This document shows positions 7,585 through 15,361 of a stretch of 55,434 nt of DNA, piece after piece (positions within the stretch are counted from its first letter, which is position 1; the number at the start of each line of letters is the position of its first letter). The position numbers and the translations under genes were made by a program. A model generated the notes under the pieces. The model searched no databases, was not told the DNA's origin, and saw only the letters and a program-made list of their open reading frames with translations. This DNA is from an uncultured Marvinbryantia sp. (GTDB taxonomy: Bacteria; Bacillota; Clostridia; Lachnospirales; Lachnospiraceae), in the NCBI GenBank assembly GCA_934373455.1, contig CAKRON010000006.1, forward strand, positions 1-55,434. Reading direction: 5' to 3'.

Positions 7585-9675
7585 ATGACAGATGGTTATA
7601 TCATCACCAACAGTCATACACCGGAAGTCACCAGTATCAGCGGAAGCAAGACCTGGAATGACAGTAACAACCAGGATGGTAAACGTCCATCCAGCATTAC
7701 GATCAACCTTCTTGCAAATGGTAAGAAAGTAGCAGAGAAGAAAGTAACAGAAGCTGACAACTGGAGCTGGAAGTTTGATAACCTTCCTAAGAAAGAAGCT
7801 GGTAACGAGATCCTTTACACAGTAACAGAGGAAGAAGTGGCAGATTACACAGCAGTGGTAGAAGGCTACAACGTAACCAACAGTTACACACCGGAGAAGA
7901 CTGGCGTTCAGGTTACTAAGGCATGGAATGATGGCAGCAACCAGGACGGCATCCGTCCAAATCTGGTCGTAGTCGGCCTTATGGCAGATGGAAAAGATAC
8001 CGGAAAGACTCTGATCTTAAATGCAGAAAACAGCTGGAGTGGAAGCTTTACCGGACTGGATAAGAAGAAGGACGGCAAAGAGATTGTCTACACGGTAAAA
8101 GAAATTACAGAAACCAAAGGTTATACTGTGACTATCACAGGAAATGTAAAGGATGGTTATATCATCACCAACAGCTATACACCGGAGACAACAGAAGTGG
8201 CCGGAAGCAAGACCTGGAAGGATGCAGACAACCAGGATGGCAAACGTCCGGCAAGCATCACGATCAACCTCCTTGCAGACGGCGTGGAAGTGGACAGCAG
8301 GACAGTCACAGCAGAAGATGACTGGAGATGGAGCTTCACAGAACTGCCGAAGAAAGCAGCTGGGGAAGACATTGTATATACCATTACCGAGGATGCGGCA
8401 GATGGCTACCTCAGCGAAGTGAAGGGATATGATGTGACCAATACCATCACAAAGGTACTGGTATCCAAGGTGGATATCACAGACCAGAAGGAACTGGAAG
8501 GTGCACATATCCAGATCATCGATGAAAATGGAAACGTAGTGGAAGAGTGGGATTCTAAGAAAGAACCTCATGCAGTAACCGGACTGAAGACCGGCGTGAC
8601 TTATATACTCCGTGAGACCGTGGCACCGGACGGATACGAACTGACGACGGATACGACATTCGTACTGAAGGAAGATGGAACGGTTGATACGACAAAGACT
8701 ACGACTACCATGAAAGACGGAGTGCTTCTGGTGGAAGATATGCCAAAACCGACCCCGAACACTACGGTAGCCGTAACGAAGAGACTGGTAACGGCAGCCG
8801 GAGACGTGATCACGGCCATTGACCAGACCTTCTACGTAGCGCTTTATGCAGACAGTGACTGCACCAAACGTATCTCTGACGTGAAAGCGCTGGTATTTAA
8901 GAATGCATCGTCCGCTACAGTTACTTTTGATAATGTAACCGCAGGCGTGACCTATTATGTGGGAGAATGTGATAAGGACGGCACAAGCTATCTTGCAGAT
9001 GTGACTGCCGACGGAACGGTGTATACCGTAGAGTTTGGCAACGGAAATGTGGTAAAAGTAGAAAATGCCGGCGGAAGTTCCGCAGTATACTTTGACAACT
9101 CCTTTATGAAGACACCGGATGGTTACTATAAGGAAGGAAAACTGACAATTACCAAGAAGCTCAGGGATGCCGAAGGCAATGCCATCAACAGTGAGGAAAC
9201 CTTCTATGTAGGAATCTTTGCAGATGCGGCTTACACCACACTCTCGGATGCAGTGTCTGAGAACATCATACCGCTGAACTTAAACGGTGGATCAGAAGCA
9301 AGCGTGCAGATGGTTGTTCCGGTTCTGGAGGGACAGACGGTAATGCTTTATGTAACTGAGGTGGATGCAGAAGGAAATCCGGTCGAAGGTACAAAAGGAT
9401 TTGCATATGGAGTGGAAGTGGAGCATGGCGAGGTAATCCTCAGCGAAGCTCAGATGAGCGCAGATGTCACGATCACAAACATCAAAGATGTGGAAAAAGA
9501 AAGTGAGAGCGAGGAAACTTCAGAAAGCGAAAGCACTTCAAAGAAAACGACAACATCCAAGACAGCAGCCAAGACAGGAGACGATACTCCGGTTGGACCA
9601 CTGACAGGATTACTGTTTGCATCAGCAGCAATCATTGGAGCGTACATGAGACGACGCAGAAAAGCAGCAAAATAA
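7585..9675 (+). CDS. C-terminal open segment of the Cna-B surface protein with sorting signal
   Basis: This is the longest intact piece of the broken gene (696 residues from an internal Met in GNMTDGY). It holds three complete Cna-B repeats, the SpaA-like domain with the family YILRETVAPDGYELT segment, and two further beta-sandwich domains. A Ser/Glu/Thr-rich spacer, AAKTGDDTP, a hydrophobic stretch and MRRRRKAAK complete it. The tail is a sortase signal in which A-A-K-T-G stands for LPxTG. Without the upstream signal peptide the piece could not be exported, so I regard it as non-functional unless the 5-bp duplication reverts and the missing 5' end exists elsewhere. Confidence 0.5.
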   Translation: MTDGYIITNSHTPEVTSISGSKTWNDSNNQDGKRPSSITINLLANGKKVAEKKVTEADNWSWKFDNLPKKEAGNEILYTVTEEEVADYTAVVEGYNVTNSYTPEKTGVQVTKAWNDGSNQDGIRPNLVVVGLMADGKDTGKTLILNAENSWSGSFTGLDKKKDGKEIVYTVKEITETKGYTVTITGNVKDGYIITNSYTPETTEVAGSKTWKDADNQDGKRPASITINLLADGVEVDSRTVTAEDDWRWSFTELPKKAAGEDIVYTITEDAADGYLSEVKGYDVTNTITKVLVSKVDITDQKELEGAHIQIIDENGNVVEEWDSKKEPHAVTGLKTGVTYILRETVAPDGYELTTDTTFVLKEDGTVDTTKTTTTMKDGVLLVEDMPKPTPNTTVAVTKRLVTAAGDVITAIDQTFYVALYADSDCTKRISDVKALVFKNASSATVTFDNVTAGVTYYVGECDKDGTSYLADVTADGTVYTVEFGNGNVVKVENAGGSSAVYFDNSFMKTPDGYYKEGKLTITKKLRDAEGNAINSEETFYVGIFADAAYTTLSDAVSENIIPLNLNGGSEASVQMVVPVLEGQTVMLYVTEVDAEGNPVEGTKGFAYGVEVEHGEVILSEAQMSADVTITNIKDVEKESESEETSESESTSKKTTTSKTAAKTGDDTPVGPLTGLLFASAAIIGAYMRRRRKAAK

Positions 9676-9684
9676 AGTAAAAGG

Positions 9685-9715
9685 CGGCGCAGTCATTTAT
9701 GACTGTGCCGTTTTT
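9685..9715 (+). terminator. Terminator after the Cna-B gene
   Basis: CGGCGCAGTCA (9685-9695) and TGACTGTGCCG (9700-9710) with one G-T wobble, then TTTTT. Confidence 0.85.
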
Positions 9716-9733
9716 GAATTTGTGGTATCATAG

Positions 9734-9755
9734 AAGTATTCTTGAATACTTTTTT
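9734..9755 (+). terminator. Second short terminator-like hairpin
   Basis: AAGTATT-CTTG-AATACTT followed by T's, about 20 nt beyond the main terminator. Confidence 0.5.
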
Positions 9756-9764
9756 GTGTTTTTT

Positions 9765-9800
9765 CTGTGAATTCTGTAAGTTTTAACAGGAAATTCACAG
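9765..9800. promoter_or_regulatory. Long imperfect palindrome upstream of the thioredoxin-like gene
   Basis: CTGTGAATT (9765-9773) and AATTCACAG (9792-9800) are perfect inverted arms, with inner CTGT (9774-9777) and ACAG (9786-9789) also pairing. No T-run follows, so it is more likely an operator or leader structure than a terminator. Confidence 0.4.
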
Positions 9801-9805
9801 ATGCA

Positions 9806-9814
9806 TGTTAGAAT
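9806..9814 (+). promoter_or_regulatory. Possible extended -10 promoter for the redox operon
   Basis: TG-T-TAGAAT at 9806-9814 has the extended -10 form; no good -35 box is visible. The palindrome at 9765-9800 lies just upstream. Confidence 0.35.
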
Positions 9815-9872
9815 CAACCTTAAAGTAACCTAAATACAAGAAAATCTATGAATGAAAAAGGAGAACAGGATT

Positions 9873-11093
9873 ATGAACAGAAAGAAACTGATGGTATTAC
9901 TGACGGCGGGAGCATTAACACTTACTTCAGCTAATTCCGCTATGGTATTGGCAGCTGAGACGAGCACAGAAAGCAGTGCAGAGGAAGCTGCTGTAGATGC
10001 AGGAGATGCAGGAGCAGTAGTTAGCGCAGAGGAAGCCGGTGTAGCAATAGCAGCAGATGGTGATTCTGAGACCGCTGTGTTTGCGGAAGATGGAACTCCG
10101 GTGAAAAAGACAGTAAAGGCCTGCGATTTGACTTTTCCATTACAGGATTCTTATGAATATCCATATATGGGATTAAAGTTTTCACTTCCGGATGCATTGA
10201 AGAAGCTGATGGACAATTCAGATGTGATCATGACTTCTGCGGAAGAATGGACAGAGGATATGACAGGCATCCAGTATGCTTTTATACATTGGAATAAGCT
10301 GACAGAAGAACAGAAGAATGAAGATGTGAATCTGTTGGGAACAGGATATGATGAATTTCTGGAAAGCATCGAGCGAATTGGAACATTGGGCGTATACAGT
10401 ACGGATGTGATCGATGATCTGGACAGCATTACCGGATGCAATGAGCACAGTGAACTGGGAACCAGTGCAGATGGCAAGTTCAAATATTATCTCAGCACGA
10501 ATAAAGATGCAGAGTCTGATCTGACTGATGAGATCAAGAAGATAGATGCAACTATTACAGAGATGACACCGTTTGACGGTCTTCACTCTGCATTTGACGA
10601 GCCGACAGAAGCTACGAACATGGATGCATCAAATGTAGGCACATTTAGTACCACAGATGTGGATGGAAATCCTTATACAGAATCTGTATTTGGTGAGTAT
10701 GATTTGACACTTGTGAATGCATTTACAACATGGTGCTCTCCTTGTGTCAACGAAATGCCGGAACTTGAAAAGTTATATCAGGAGATGAAAGAGCAGGGCG
10801 TTGGTGTAGTAGGAATGGTCATGGACGCTGCCGGAGATGATGGGAAAACAGACGAAGAAGTTGTGAAGAAAGCACAGGTTCTGAAAGAAAAGACAGGTGT
10901 GACTTATCCACTTCTGATCCCGGATGAAGGAAAACTGAATGGACGTGTTCAGGGACTGCAGTCTTTCCCGGAATCATTCTTTGTAGATAAGGATGGAAAT
11001 ATTGTAGGGGATGCAATTATGGGCAGCAATGATTTTGATGGCTGGAAGGAAGCTGTGGAAAATCAGTTGAAAGAATTAAAGTCCAATCAGTAA
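9873..11093 (+). CDS. TlpA/ResA-like secreted thioredoxin-fold protein
   Basis: A 406-residue exported protein. ATG 9873 is chosen because AAAAAGGAG lies 9 nt upstream and the protein then starts MNRKKLMVLL, a clean signal peptide ending near LAAE. An acidic Ala/Glu/Asp spacer runs to about residue 70. Next comes a domain of about 150 residues that I do not recognise, then a redoxin domain with NAFTTWCSPCVNEMPELE (CxxC as CSPC) and a C-terminal PESFFVDKDGNIVG. The family reduces or exchanges disulfides outside the membrane. The next two genes, a CXXC mini-protein and a polyferredoxin-like membrane protein, follow within 11 nt and with overlap, which suggests an electron route to this thioredoxin. 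Confidence 0.8.
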   Translation: MNRKKLMVLLTAGALTLTSANSAMVLAAETSTESSAEEAAVDAGDAGAVVSAEEAGVAIAADGDSETAVFAEDGTPVKKTVKACDLTFPLQDSYEYPYMGLKFSLPDALKKLMDNSDVIMTSAEEWTEDMTGIQYAFIHWNKLTEEQKNEDVNLLGTGYDEFLESIERIGTLGVYSTDVIDDLDSITGCNEHSELGTSADGKFKYYLSTNKDAESDLTDEIKKIDATITEMTPFDGLHSAFDEPTEATNMDASNVGTFSTTDVDGNPYTESVFGEYDLTLVNAFTTWCSPCVNEMPELEKLYQEMKEQGVGVVGMVMDAAGDDGKTDEEVVKKAQVLKEKTGVTYPLLIPDEGKLNGRVQGLQSFPESFFVDKDGNIVGDAIMGSNDFDGWKEAVENQLKELKSNQ

Positions 11094-11103
11094 GGAGAAC
11101 TTT

Positions 11104-11253
11104 ATGAAGAAGCTGGCAGAATCGAGATGGACAGGAATTGCCCTTGCAGCGGTGGGAATTCTGATGATGGTGTATGGGATCAACCGTGGGGAGATGACGG
11201 TTGTCCTGACAAAAGCTGTAAATATTTGCATGGAGTGTATTGGAATTGGATAA
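11104..11253 (+). CDS. CD1871A-type small CXXC membrane protein
   Basis: A 49-residue gene: ATG 11104 with TAAGGAG 6 nt upstream, stop at 11251-11253. The product has one hydrophobic helix (GIALAAVGILMMVYG) and ends NICMECIGIG, a CxxC motif near its C-terminus. That pattern, and its place just before a 4Fe-4S membrane protein, fits the small CD1871A-like CXXC family. It probably sits in the membrane and may relay electrons or hold a metal. Its last 14 nt overlap the next gene. Confidence 0.75.
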   Translation: MKKLAESRWTGIALAAVGILMMVYGINRGEMTVVLTKAVNICMECIGIG

Positions 11254-12094
11254 AAAGACAACGATAAAGAATTGGCCGAGACATGTTATACAGGCTGCGT
11301 GGGCGGCTTTGACGAATTCACATGTGTCAGGTTTTGTAACCGGTAAAATATATACTGGTAAGTTGAAAAACGCATGTGTTCCGGGACTGAATTGCTATTC
11401 CTGTCCCGGAGCGACAGGAGCCTGTCCGATTGGCTCTCTTCAGGCTGTAGTAGGAAGCTGGAATTTTAAATTTGCGTATTATGTAGTGGGATTCCTGATT
11501 TTTGTGGGAGCCCTTTTAGGAAGACTGGTTTGTGGATTTTTATGTCCGTTTGGTCTGATACAGGATCTGCTGAATAAGATTCCATTTCCGAAAAAGATCC
11601 GTACATTTCGTGGAGATAAGCTCTTACGTAAATTAAAATATGTAATTTTGGCAGTATTTGTTATTATATTGCCATTATGTCTGACCGATATCATGGGTCA
11701 GGGAGCACCGTATTTTTGTAAATTGATTTGTCCGGCAGGTACGCTGGAAGGAGGATTTCCACTGGTTCTTTTGAATAAAGCCATGCGTGGTGCAATTGGA
11801 TGGCTTTATATATGGAAGAATACCATTCTGATTATAACGATTATATTATCCATTCTTATTTATCGACCATTTTGCAGATATATCTGTCCGTTGGGTGCAT
11901 TTTATTCGGTATTCAATAAGGTATCGATATATCGTTATCATGTAGATATGGATAAGTGTATTCATTGTGGAAAATGTGCAAAAGCCTGTCAGATGGAAGT
12001 GAACCCGGTAGAGAATCCGAACAGCTGTGAGTGCATTCGTTGTGGACGATGCAAGCAGGCATGTCCGGTTCAGGCAATTCGAAGCGGAAAATAA
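11240..12094 (+). CDS. Polyferredoxin-type 4Fe-4S membrane protein (NapH/CcoG-like)
   Basis: The 284-residue protein begins at TTG 11240 (GGAG 4 nt upstream); TTG 11246 is an alternative. It has about four membrane helices with cysteine clusters between them (CYSCPGATGACPIG, CGFLCPFG, CKLICPAG, CRYICPLG). The C-terminus is a soluble two-cluster ferredoxin domain, CIHCGKCAKACQMEVNP and CIRCGRCKQACPVQA. Homologues such as NapH and RdxA/CcoG carry electrons across or along the membrane. With the thioredoxin-like protein and the CXXC mini-protein it probably supplies reducing power to extracellular disulfides. It overlaps the upstream gene by 14 nt, so translation is likely coupled. Confidence 0.85.
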   Translation: MELDKKTTIKNWPRHVIQAAWAALTNSHVSGFVTGKIYTGKLKNACVPGLNCYSCPGATGACPIGSLQAVVGSWNFKFAYYVVGFLIFVGALLGRLVCGFLCPFGLIQDLLNKIPFPKKIRTFRGDKLLRKLKYVILAVFVIILPLCLTDIMGQGAPYFCKLICPAGTLEGGFPLVLLNKAMRGAIGWLYIWKNTILIITIILSILIYRPFCRYICPLGAFYSVFNKVSIYRYHVDMDKCIHCGKCAKACQMEVNPVENPNSCECIRCGRCKQACPVQAIRSGK

Positions 12095-12133
12095 AAAGAC
12101 ACAGAAACTTCATAAAATTGAGCATTTCATGCG

Positions 12134-12162
12134 TTGACATTAGAAAAACTGCGTGTTATATT
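12134..12162 (+). promoter_or_regulatory. Promoter for the DnaJ-like gene
   Basis: TTGACA (12134-12139), a 17-nt spacer and TATATT (12157-12162). No CIRCE element is seen, so HrcA control is not indicated. Confidence 0.75.
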
Positions 12163-12202
12163 ACATATAGAACAAAAGCATCATGTACAGGAGGTGAGAT
12201 GC

Positions 12203-13213
12203 ATGAGTGCAAAGAGAGATTATTATGAAGTACTGGGAATCAGCCGCAGCGCAGATGCAGCTGCGATAAAGAAAGCTTATAGAAAACTGGCGAAGAAATA
12301 TCATCCGGACAACAATGCAGGTAACCCGGGTGCTGAGGAGAAGTTTAAGGAGATTGCAGAAGCATATGATGTGCTGAGTGATCCAGAGAAGAAGAAGTTG
12401 TATGATCAGTTTGGTCATGCGGCTTTTGATCAGAACGGAGCACCACAGGGAGGTCCGGAAGGCTATCAGGACTTTACCGGTGGTAATGGTGGATATAGAG
12501 AATATCATTATCAAGGAAATATGGATGATCTGTTTGGAGATATGTTCAAGAATGCTTTTCATGGAAGAAAGACCGGACGTTCCGGCAGAACGGACGGTAT
12601 GCATTTCGGTGGCTTTGAATGGGGCGACCATATGAACTTCGGCGGTCACAGCTGGGGTGATGATGCGGGATTTGGAAGTAGTTATGGTCCACAGAAGGGT
12701 TCAGATCTGAATGCGGAGGTGACGGTAAGTTTCGATGATGCAGCGTTTGGTTGTGATAAAGTGATTTCTTTGCAGAATCCGGATGGTACGCAGCATTCTC
12801 TGCAGGTGCATATTCCGGCAGGTATTGACACGGGTAAGACGATTCGTCTGCGTGGAAAGGGTATGCCGGGAAATGGCGGAGAAGCCGGCGATCTGCTTCT
12901 GAAAGTGAATGTACAGAGCAAGCCTGGATATGAACGTAAAGGACAGGATCTGTATACGACCGTCAATATTCCATATACGACAGCTGTATTTGGCGGAGAA
13001 GCAAGGGTTCAGACATTATATGGGGATGTAATCTGTAAGATTAAAGAAGGTACGCAGTCAGGAACGAAGATCCGTCTGCGCGGCAAAGGTATTGTGTCTA
13101 TGAAGAATTCTTCCGTACATGGAGATCAGTATGTGACAGTACAGATTGATGTGCCAAGACATTTGAGCCGGGAAGCACGACAGAAGCTGATGGAATATAA
13201 GCAGGCATGTTAA
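12203..13213 (+). CDS. DnaJ-class co-chaperone without zinc finger (CbpA-like)
   Basis: A 336-residue protein from ATG 12203, preceded by CAGGAGGTGA. The J-domain covers residues 5-70 with the DnaK-activating HPD at 34-36. A Gly/Phe-rich region with repeated GG, HFGG and NFGG runs to about 165. Two C-terminal beta domains follow ([47 protein letters not shown]). The four CxxCxGxG zinc repeats of classical DnaJ are absent, so this is a CbpA-type protein that delivers substrates to DnaK. I do not use the upstream frame from 12134: it starts on the -35 box and has no ribosome site. It is a single-gene unit between its own promoter and terminator. Confidence 0.9.
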   Translation: MSAKRDYYEVLGISRSADAAAIKKAYRKLAKKYHPDNNAGNPGAEEKFKEIAEAYDVLSDPEKKKLYDQFGHAAFDQNGAPQGGPEGYQDFTGGNGGYREYHYQGNMDDLFGDMFKNAFHGRKTGRSGRTDGMHFGGFEWGDHMNFGGHSWGDDAGFGSSYGPQKGSDLNAEVTVSFDDAAFGCDKVISLQNPDGTQHSLQVHIPAGIDTGKTIRLRGKGMPGNGGEAGDLLLKVNVQSKPGYERKGQDLYTTVNIPYTTAVFGGEARVQTLYGDVICKIKEGTQSGTKIRLRGKGIVSMKNSSVHGDQYVTVQIDVPRHLSREARQKLMEYKQAC

Positions 13214-13230
13214 AATGATTGAGTAAAGAG

Positions 13231-13266
13231 CGGAATACAACTTGAAAGAGCTGTATTCCGTTTTTT
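13231..13266 (+). terminator. Terminator after the DnaJ-like gene
   Basis: CGGAATACA (13231-13239) pairs with TGTATTCCG (13252-13260), then six T's. Confidence 0.85.
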
Positions 13267-13300
13267 ATTACTGATTCATATATAAAATGTTGTATAAATA

Positions 13301-13329
13301 TTGACATTTCAAACAAATGGAAATAAAAC
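13301..13329 (+). promoter_or_regulatory. Promoter for the Rpn-type gene and its leader
   Basis: TTGACA (13301-13306), a 17-nt spacer and TAAAAC (13324-13329). The start codon is 190 nt further on, so a long structured leader is transcribed. Confidence 0.55.
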
Positions 13330-13330
13330 A

Positions 13331-13490
13331 AAAGCATATATTCAATTCAAGGCGCAAGTCGCTGTCTGAATTTCTAACTTCATTTCAGGAATCTATGCTT
13401 TCATAAATCAAAAAGTAAGTAGAGAGGCCTGAAGGAAAGCAGTAAATTGCAGATGGTGCAGCCATGGCGGAGATTTCAGATGCCTCTTTT
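13331..13490 (+). ncRNA. Structured leader RNA of the Rpn-type gene
   Basis: Two large hairpins fill the 5' region: AAAGCATA (13331-13338) with TATGCTTT (13394-13401), and AGAGGCCTGAA (13423-13433) with TTCAG-AT-GCCTCT (13475-13487). The second ends in four T's, as a weak terminator or attenuator would. GGAGG follows at 13499-13503. I recognise no riboswitch class. Confidence 0.4.
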
Positions 13491-13519
13491 ATGAAAAAGG
13501 AGGGATCGCTTTATTACAA

Positions 13520-14503
13520 ATGACGGAAAATGGGAATGCGGAGATTAAAAAAACCATTTTTACGACAGATAAAGAAGCACAGTATGATGAAAGGGCAAAG
13601 CAAATATTAGGACAGAAACAGATTCTTGCATACATTCTTGCAAATACAGTAGAAGAATTTTGGGGAATGGAAGCAGAAGAGATTATTCCTTACATAGAAG
13701 GAGAACCATATGTTGGAAGGGTACCGGTTGATCCTGGGATCACGAATGCAGTCAGTAAGAAAGACGGGGAAAGAATTTATGGATTTAATACAGAAATGAG
13801 TGAAATAAATGAAGGAATAATCGAATATGATATATTATTCTATGTGAGAACAAAAAATGGTCTGTCAAAAATCATTGTTGATATCGAGGCACAGAAAGAT
13901 GAACCTGCCGGATATGATATATTAAATCGGGCAGTATTTTATACAAGCAGGGAAATTTCTTCCCAGAAGAACCGGGAATTTTTTCGATCAGAATATAATG
14001 AGATAAAGCAGGTATACAGTATTTGGATCTGTATGAATCAGAAGGAAAATACATCAGCATGGTATCATTTGACCAAAGAAGAACTGGAAGGCAGGAAAGA
14101 GTGGAGAGGAAGAACAGACCTGATTAATATCATTATGATAGGACTATCGGAGAAACTGCCTGAGCAGGGGGAAGGAAAGACATTGCATCGTCTGTTCGGA
14201 ACATTATTTTCCAAACAATTGGAAGCAGAGGAAAAGATTCAAATCATGGAAAAAGAATATAAGATCACAGTGGAAGAAAAAATGAGAGAAGGAGTGTGGG
14301 AAATGTGTAATCTAAGTCAGGGGATAAAAGAAGAAGGAATAGAACTTGGAAGAAGTGAAGAACGGGAAAATACAGAAAGAGAGAGATGCAATGCCGAAAG
14401 AGAGAGACGCAATGCTGAAAAAGAGAAAAGACGAGCAGATGAACTGGAGCGAAAAAATGTCTGGCTAATGGAGCAGTTGGCTGCGCATGGGGTTAGTGTG
14501 TAA
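13520..14503 (+). CDS. Rpn/PD-(D/E)XK nuclease-family putative transposase
   Basis: The 327-residue protein has the Rpn (Transposase_31-like) nuclease core. D104 sits in IEYDILFYV and the D121/E123/Q125 group in IIVDIEAQKD, the D...ExQ form typical of this family. The rest of the domain includes NRAVFYTSREISSQ and YSIWICMNQ. The C-terminal 90 residues are a charged coiled coil of ERERCNAERERRNAEKEK type. Rpn proteins nick or cut DNA and can promote recombination; roles in gene shuffling and phage defence have been reported for relatives. The ribosome site (AGGAGG) lies about 16 nt from the ATG, longer than usual. A structured leader precedes it, and the repeat copy 2 follows 79 nt after the stop. 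Confidence 0.8.
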   Translation: MTENGNAEIKKTIFTTDKEAQYDERAKQILGQKQILAYILANTVEEFWGMEAEEIIPYIEGEPYVGRVPVDPGITNAVSKKDGERIYGFNTEMSEINEGIIEYDILFYVRTKNGLSKIIVDIEAQKDEPAGYDILNRAVFYTSREISSQKNREFFRSEYNEIKQVYSIWICMNQKENTSAWYHLTKEELEGRKEWRGRTDLINIIMIGLSEKLPEQGEGKTLHRLFGTLFSKQLEAEEKIQIMEKEYKITVEEKMREGVWEMCNLSQGIKEEGIELGRSEERENTERERCNAERERRNAEKEKRRADELERKNVWLMEQLAAHGVSV

Positions 14504-14582
14504 AAATTCTCGGCATTTATTCCACAAAATAAAAAAATAAAAGGAGCAGGTATCGGAAAAAGAACGACAGAGTGCATTATAC

Positions 14583-14757
14583 CAGATGTGAGATGACTCC
14601 CACCTCTTCAGGTGGCGAGGAGCAAATTAGTATCAGTGGTGGGAGTCAATCCCCCATCTGATATAGCCTCCGGCAGGATTGCAGAGATGCGCAAAAGAAA
14701 TATGTCATGCTTTGCATGACGCGCATCTCGCAGCAAGAATGCCGAGGCATTCTTGAA
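14583..14757 (+). repeat. Structured 175-bp repeat, copy 2
   Basis: Same length as copy 1 (5277-5451) with two substitutions in 175 nt (14602, 14630). All internal hairpins are kept. Its right end is fused directly to a fragment of an Rpn-type gene, which suggests insertion into, or recombination within, that gene. Confidence 0.85.
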
Positions 14758-15147
14758 TACTGGGCCTGTATGTTCAAAGCAAAAACATGGAAGGAGGTTC
14801 TTGCAATGGCAGAACAGTCAGAATCCATAAAAAAAGCAGTCGTAACTTTACGTGAACTATCAGAAGATGAAAAAATCCGTCAGCAGTGCGAAGCCAGGGA
14901 ACGTTACCAGATGGACTGGCAGAGTTCCATGAGGACAAGCAGAGAAACGGGAAGAGAAGAGGGAAGAAGAGAAGGAAGAGAAGAGGGAAGAAAAGAAGGA
15001 AGAAAAGAGGGGCGTGCGCAGGAAGCCAAACGTATATCAGCCCTGACAGCCAGATTGTTAAAGGAAAAGCGGCTGGAGGATCTGCAGCGTACTACAGAAG
15101 ATGAAAAATATCGAGAAAAGTTGTTAAAAGAATACGGAATTGAGTAA
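14758..15147 (+). pseudogene. C-terminal remnant of a second Rpn-type gene
   Basis: Immediately after repeat copy 2 the frame reads YWACMFKAKTWKEVLAMAEQ, then a helical stretch, the charged repeat GREEGRREGREEGRKEGR and a short tail. This is how the C-terminal third of Rpn-type proteins looks; the catalytic N-terminal domain is absent. The open frame extends upstream to 14707 only by reading through the repeat. A good ribosome site (AAGGAGG at 14791) places ATG 14806 at normal spacing, so a 113-residue fragment could still be made. A terminator closes the unit. Confidence 0.7.
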
Positions 15148-15152
15148 TACAG

Positions 15153-15200
15153 GCAGGACAGAATGTCATTGGAAAAATGGTGTTCTGTCCTGCGTTTTTT
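15153..15200 (+). terminator. Terminator before the surface-fibre locus
   Basis: GCAGGACAGAA (15153-15163) pairs perfectly with TTCTGTCCTGC (15183-15193), then six T's. Confidence 0.9.
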
Positions 15201-15262
15201 ATAGCTGATTTATTAAAAAATATGCAGTTCCATATGTGCCAGATAGAGTGAAAATGAAATTA

Positions 15263-15291
15263 TTGAAAAATGAATTTCTTTATGTTACGAT
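15263..15291 (+). promoter_or_regulatory. Promoter of the surface-fibre locus
   Basis: TTGAAA (15263-15268), a 17-nt spacer and TACGAT (15286-15291). It is the only good promoter between the preceding terminator and the first gene, and could drive the long run to 38926. A small hairpin GATCCAA-AATCA-TTGGATC lies in the leader at 15318-15336. Confidence 0.5.
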
Positions 15292-15361
15292 AAACCCAAA
15301 TTATTTGTACATAAGAAGATCCAAAATCATTGGATCCCACTGATAGCAGGAAAGGTTTGGA

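Larger units (their letters stand above)
5597..9675 (+). pseudogene. Decayed Cna-B repeat cell-surface protein
   Basis: Read across two lesions, this is one surface protein. It has about ten Cna-B stalk repeats (units opening with SGSKTWNDxNNQDGKRP or VTKAWNDANNQDGIR and closing with VTNSYTPEK), then a SpaA-like domain near 8450-8750, two further prealbumin-like domains and a wall-sorting tail. The lesions are a TAA at 6101-6103, after which the same frame reads straight on, and a GGGAA tandem duplication at 7474-7483 that shifts the frame. The N-terminus (TTG 5597 or ATG 5615) has no signal peptide, no ribosome site and no promoter, so the 5' end has been lost, probably when the upstream repeat and nuclease gene arrived. 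The two repeat types alternate, a sign of growth by duplicating pairs. Confidence 0.85.

Noticed and set aside
5600..8450. CRISPR array or satellite repeats
   Set aside because: The period of roughly 280 bp is coding sequence for Cna-B domains, without short spacers.
12134..12202. Longer N-terminus for the DnaJ-like protein
   Set aside because: The candidate start codon is the TTG of the -35 box; a consensus ribosome site stands before ATG 12203.
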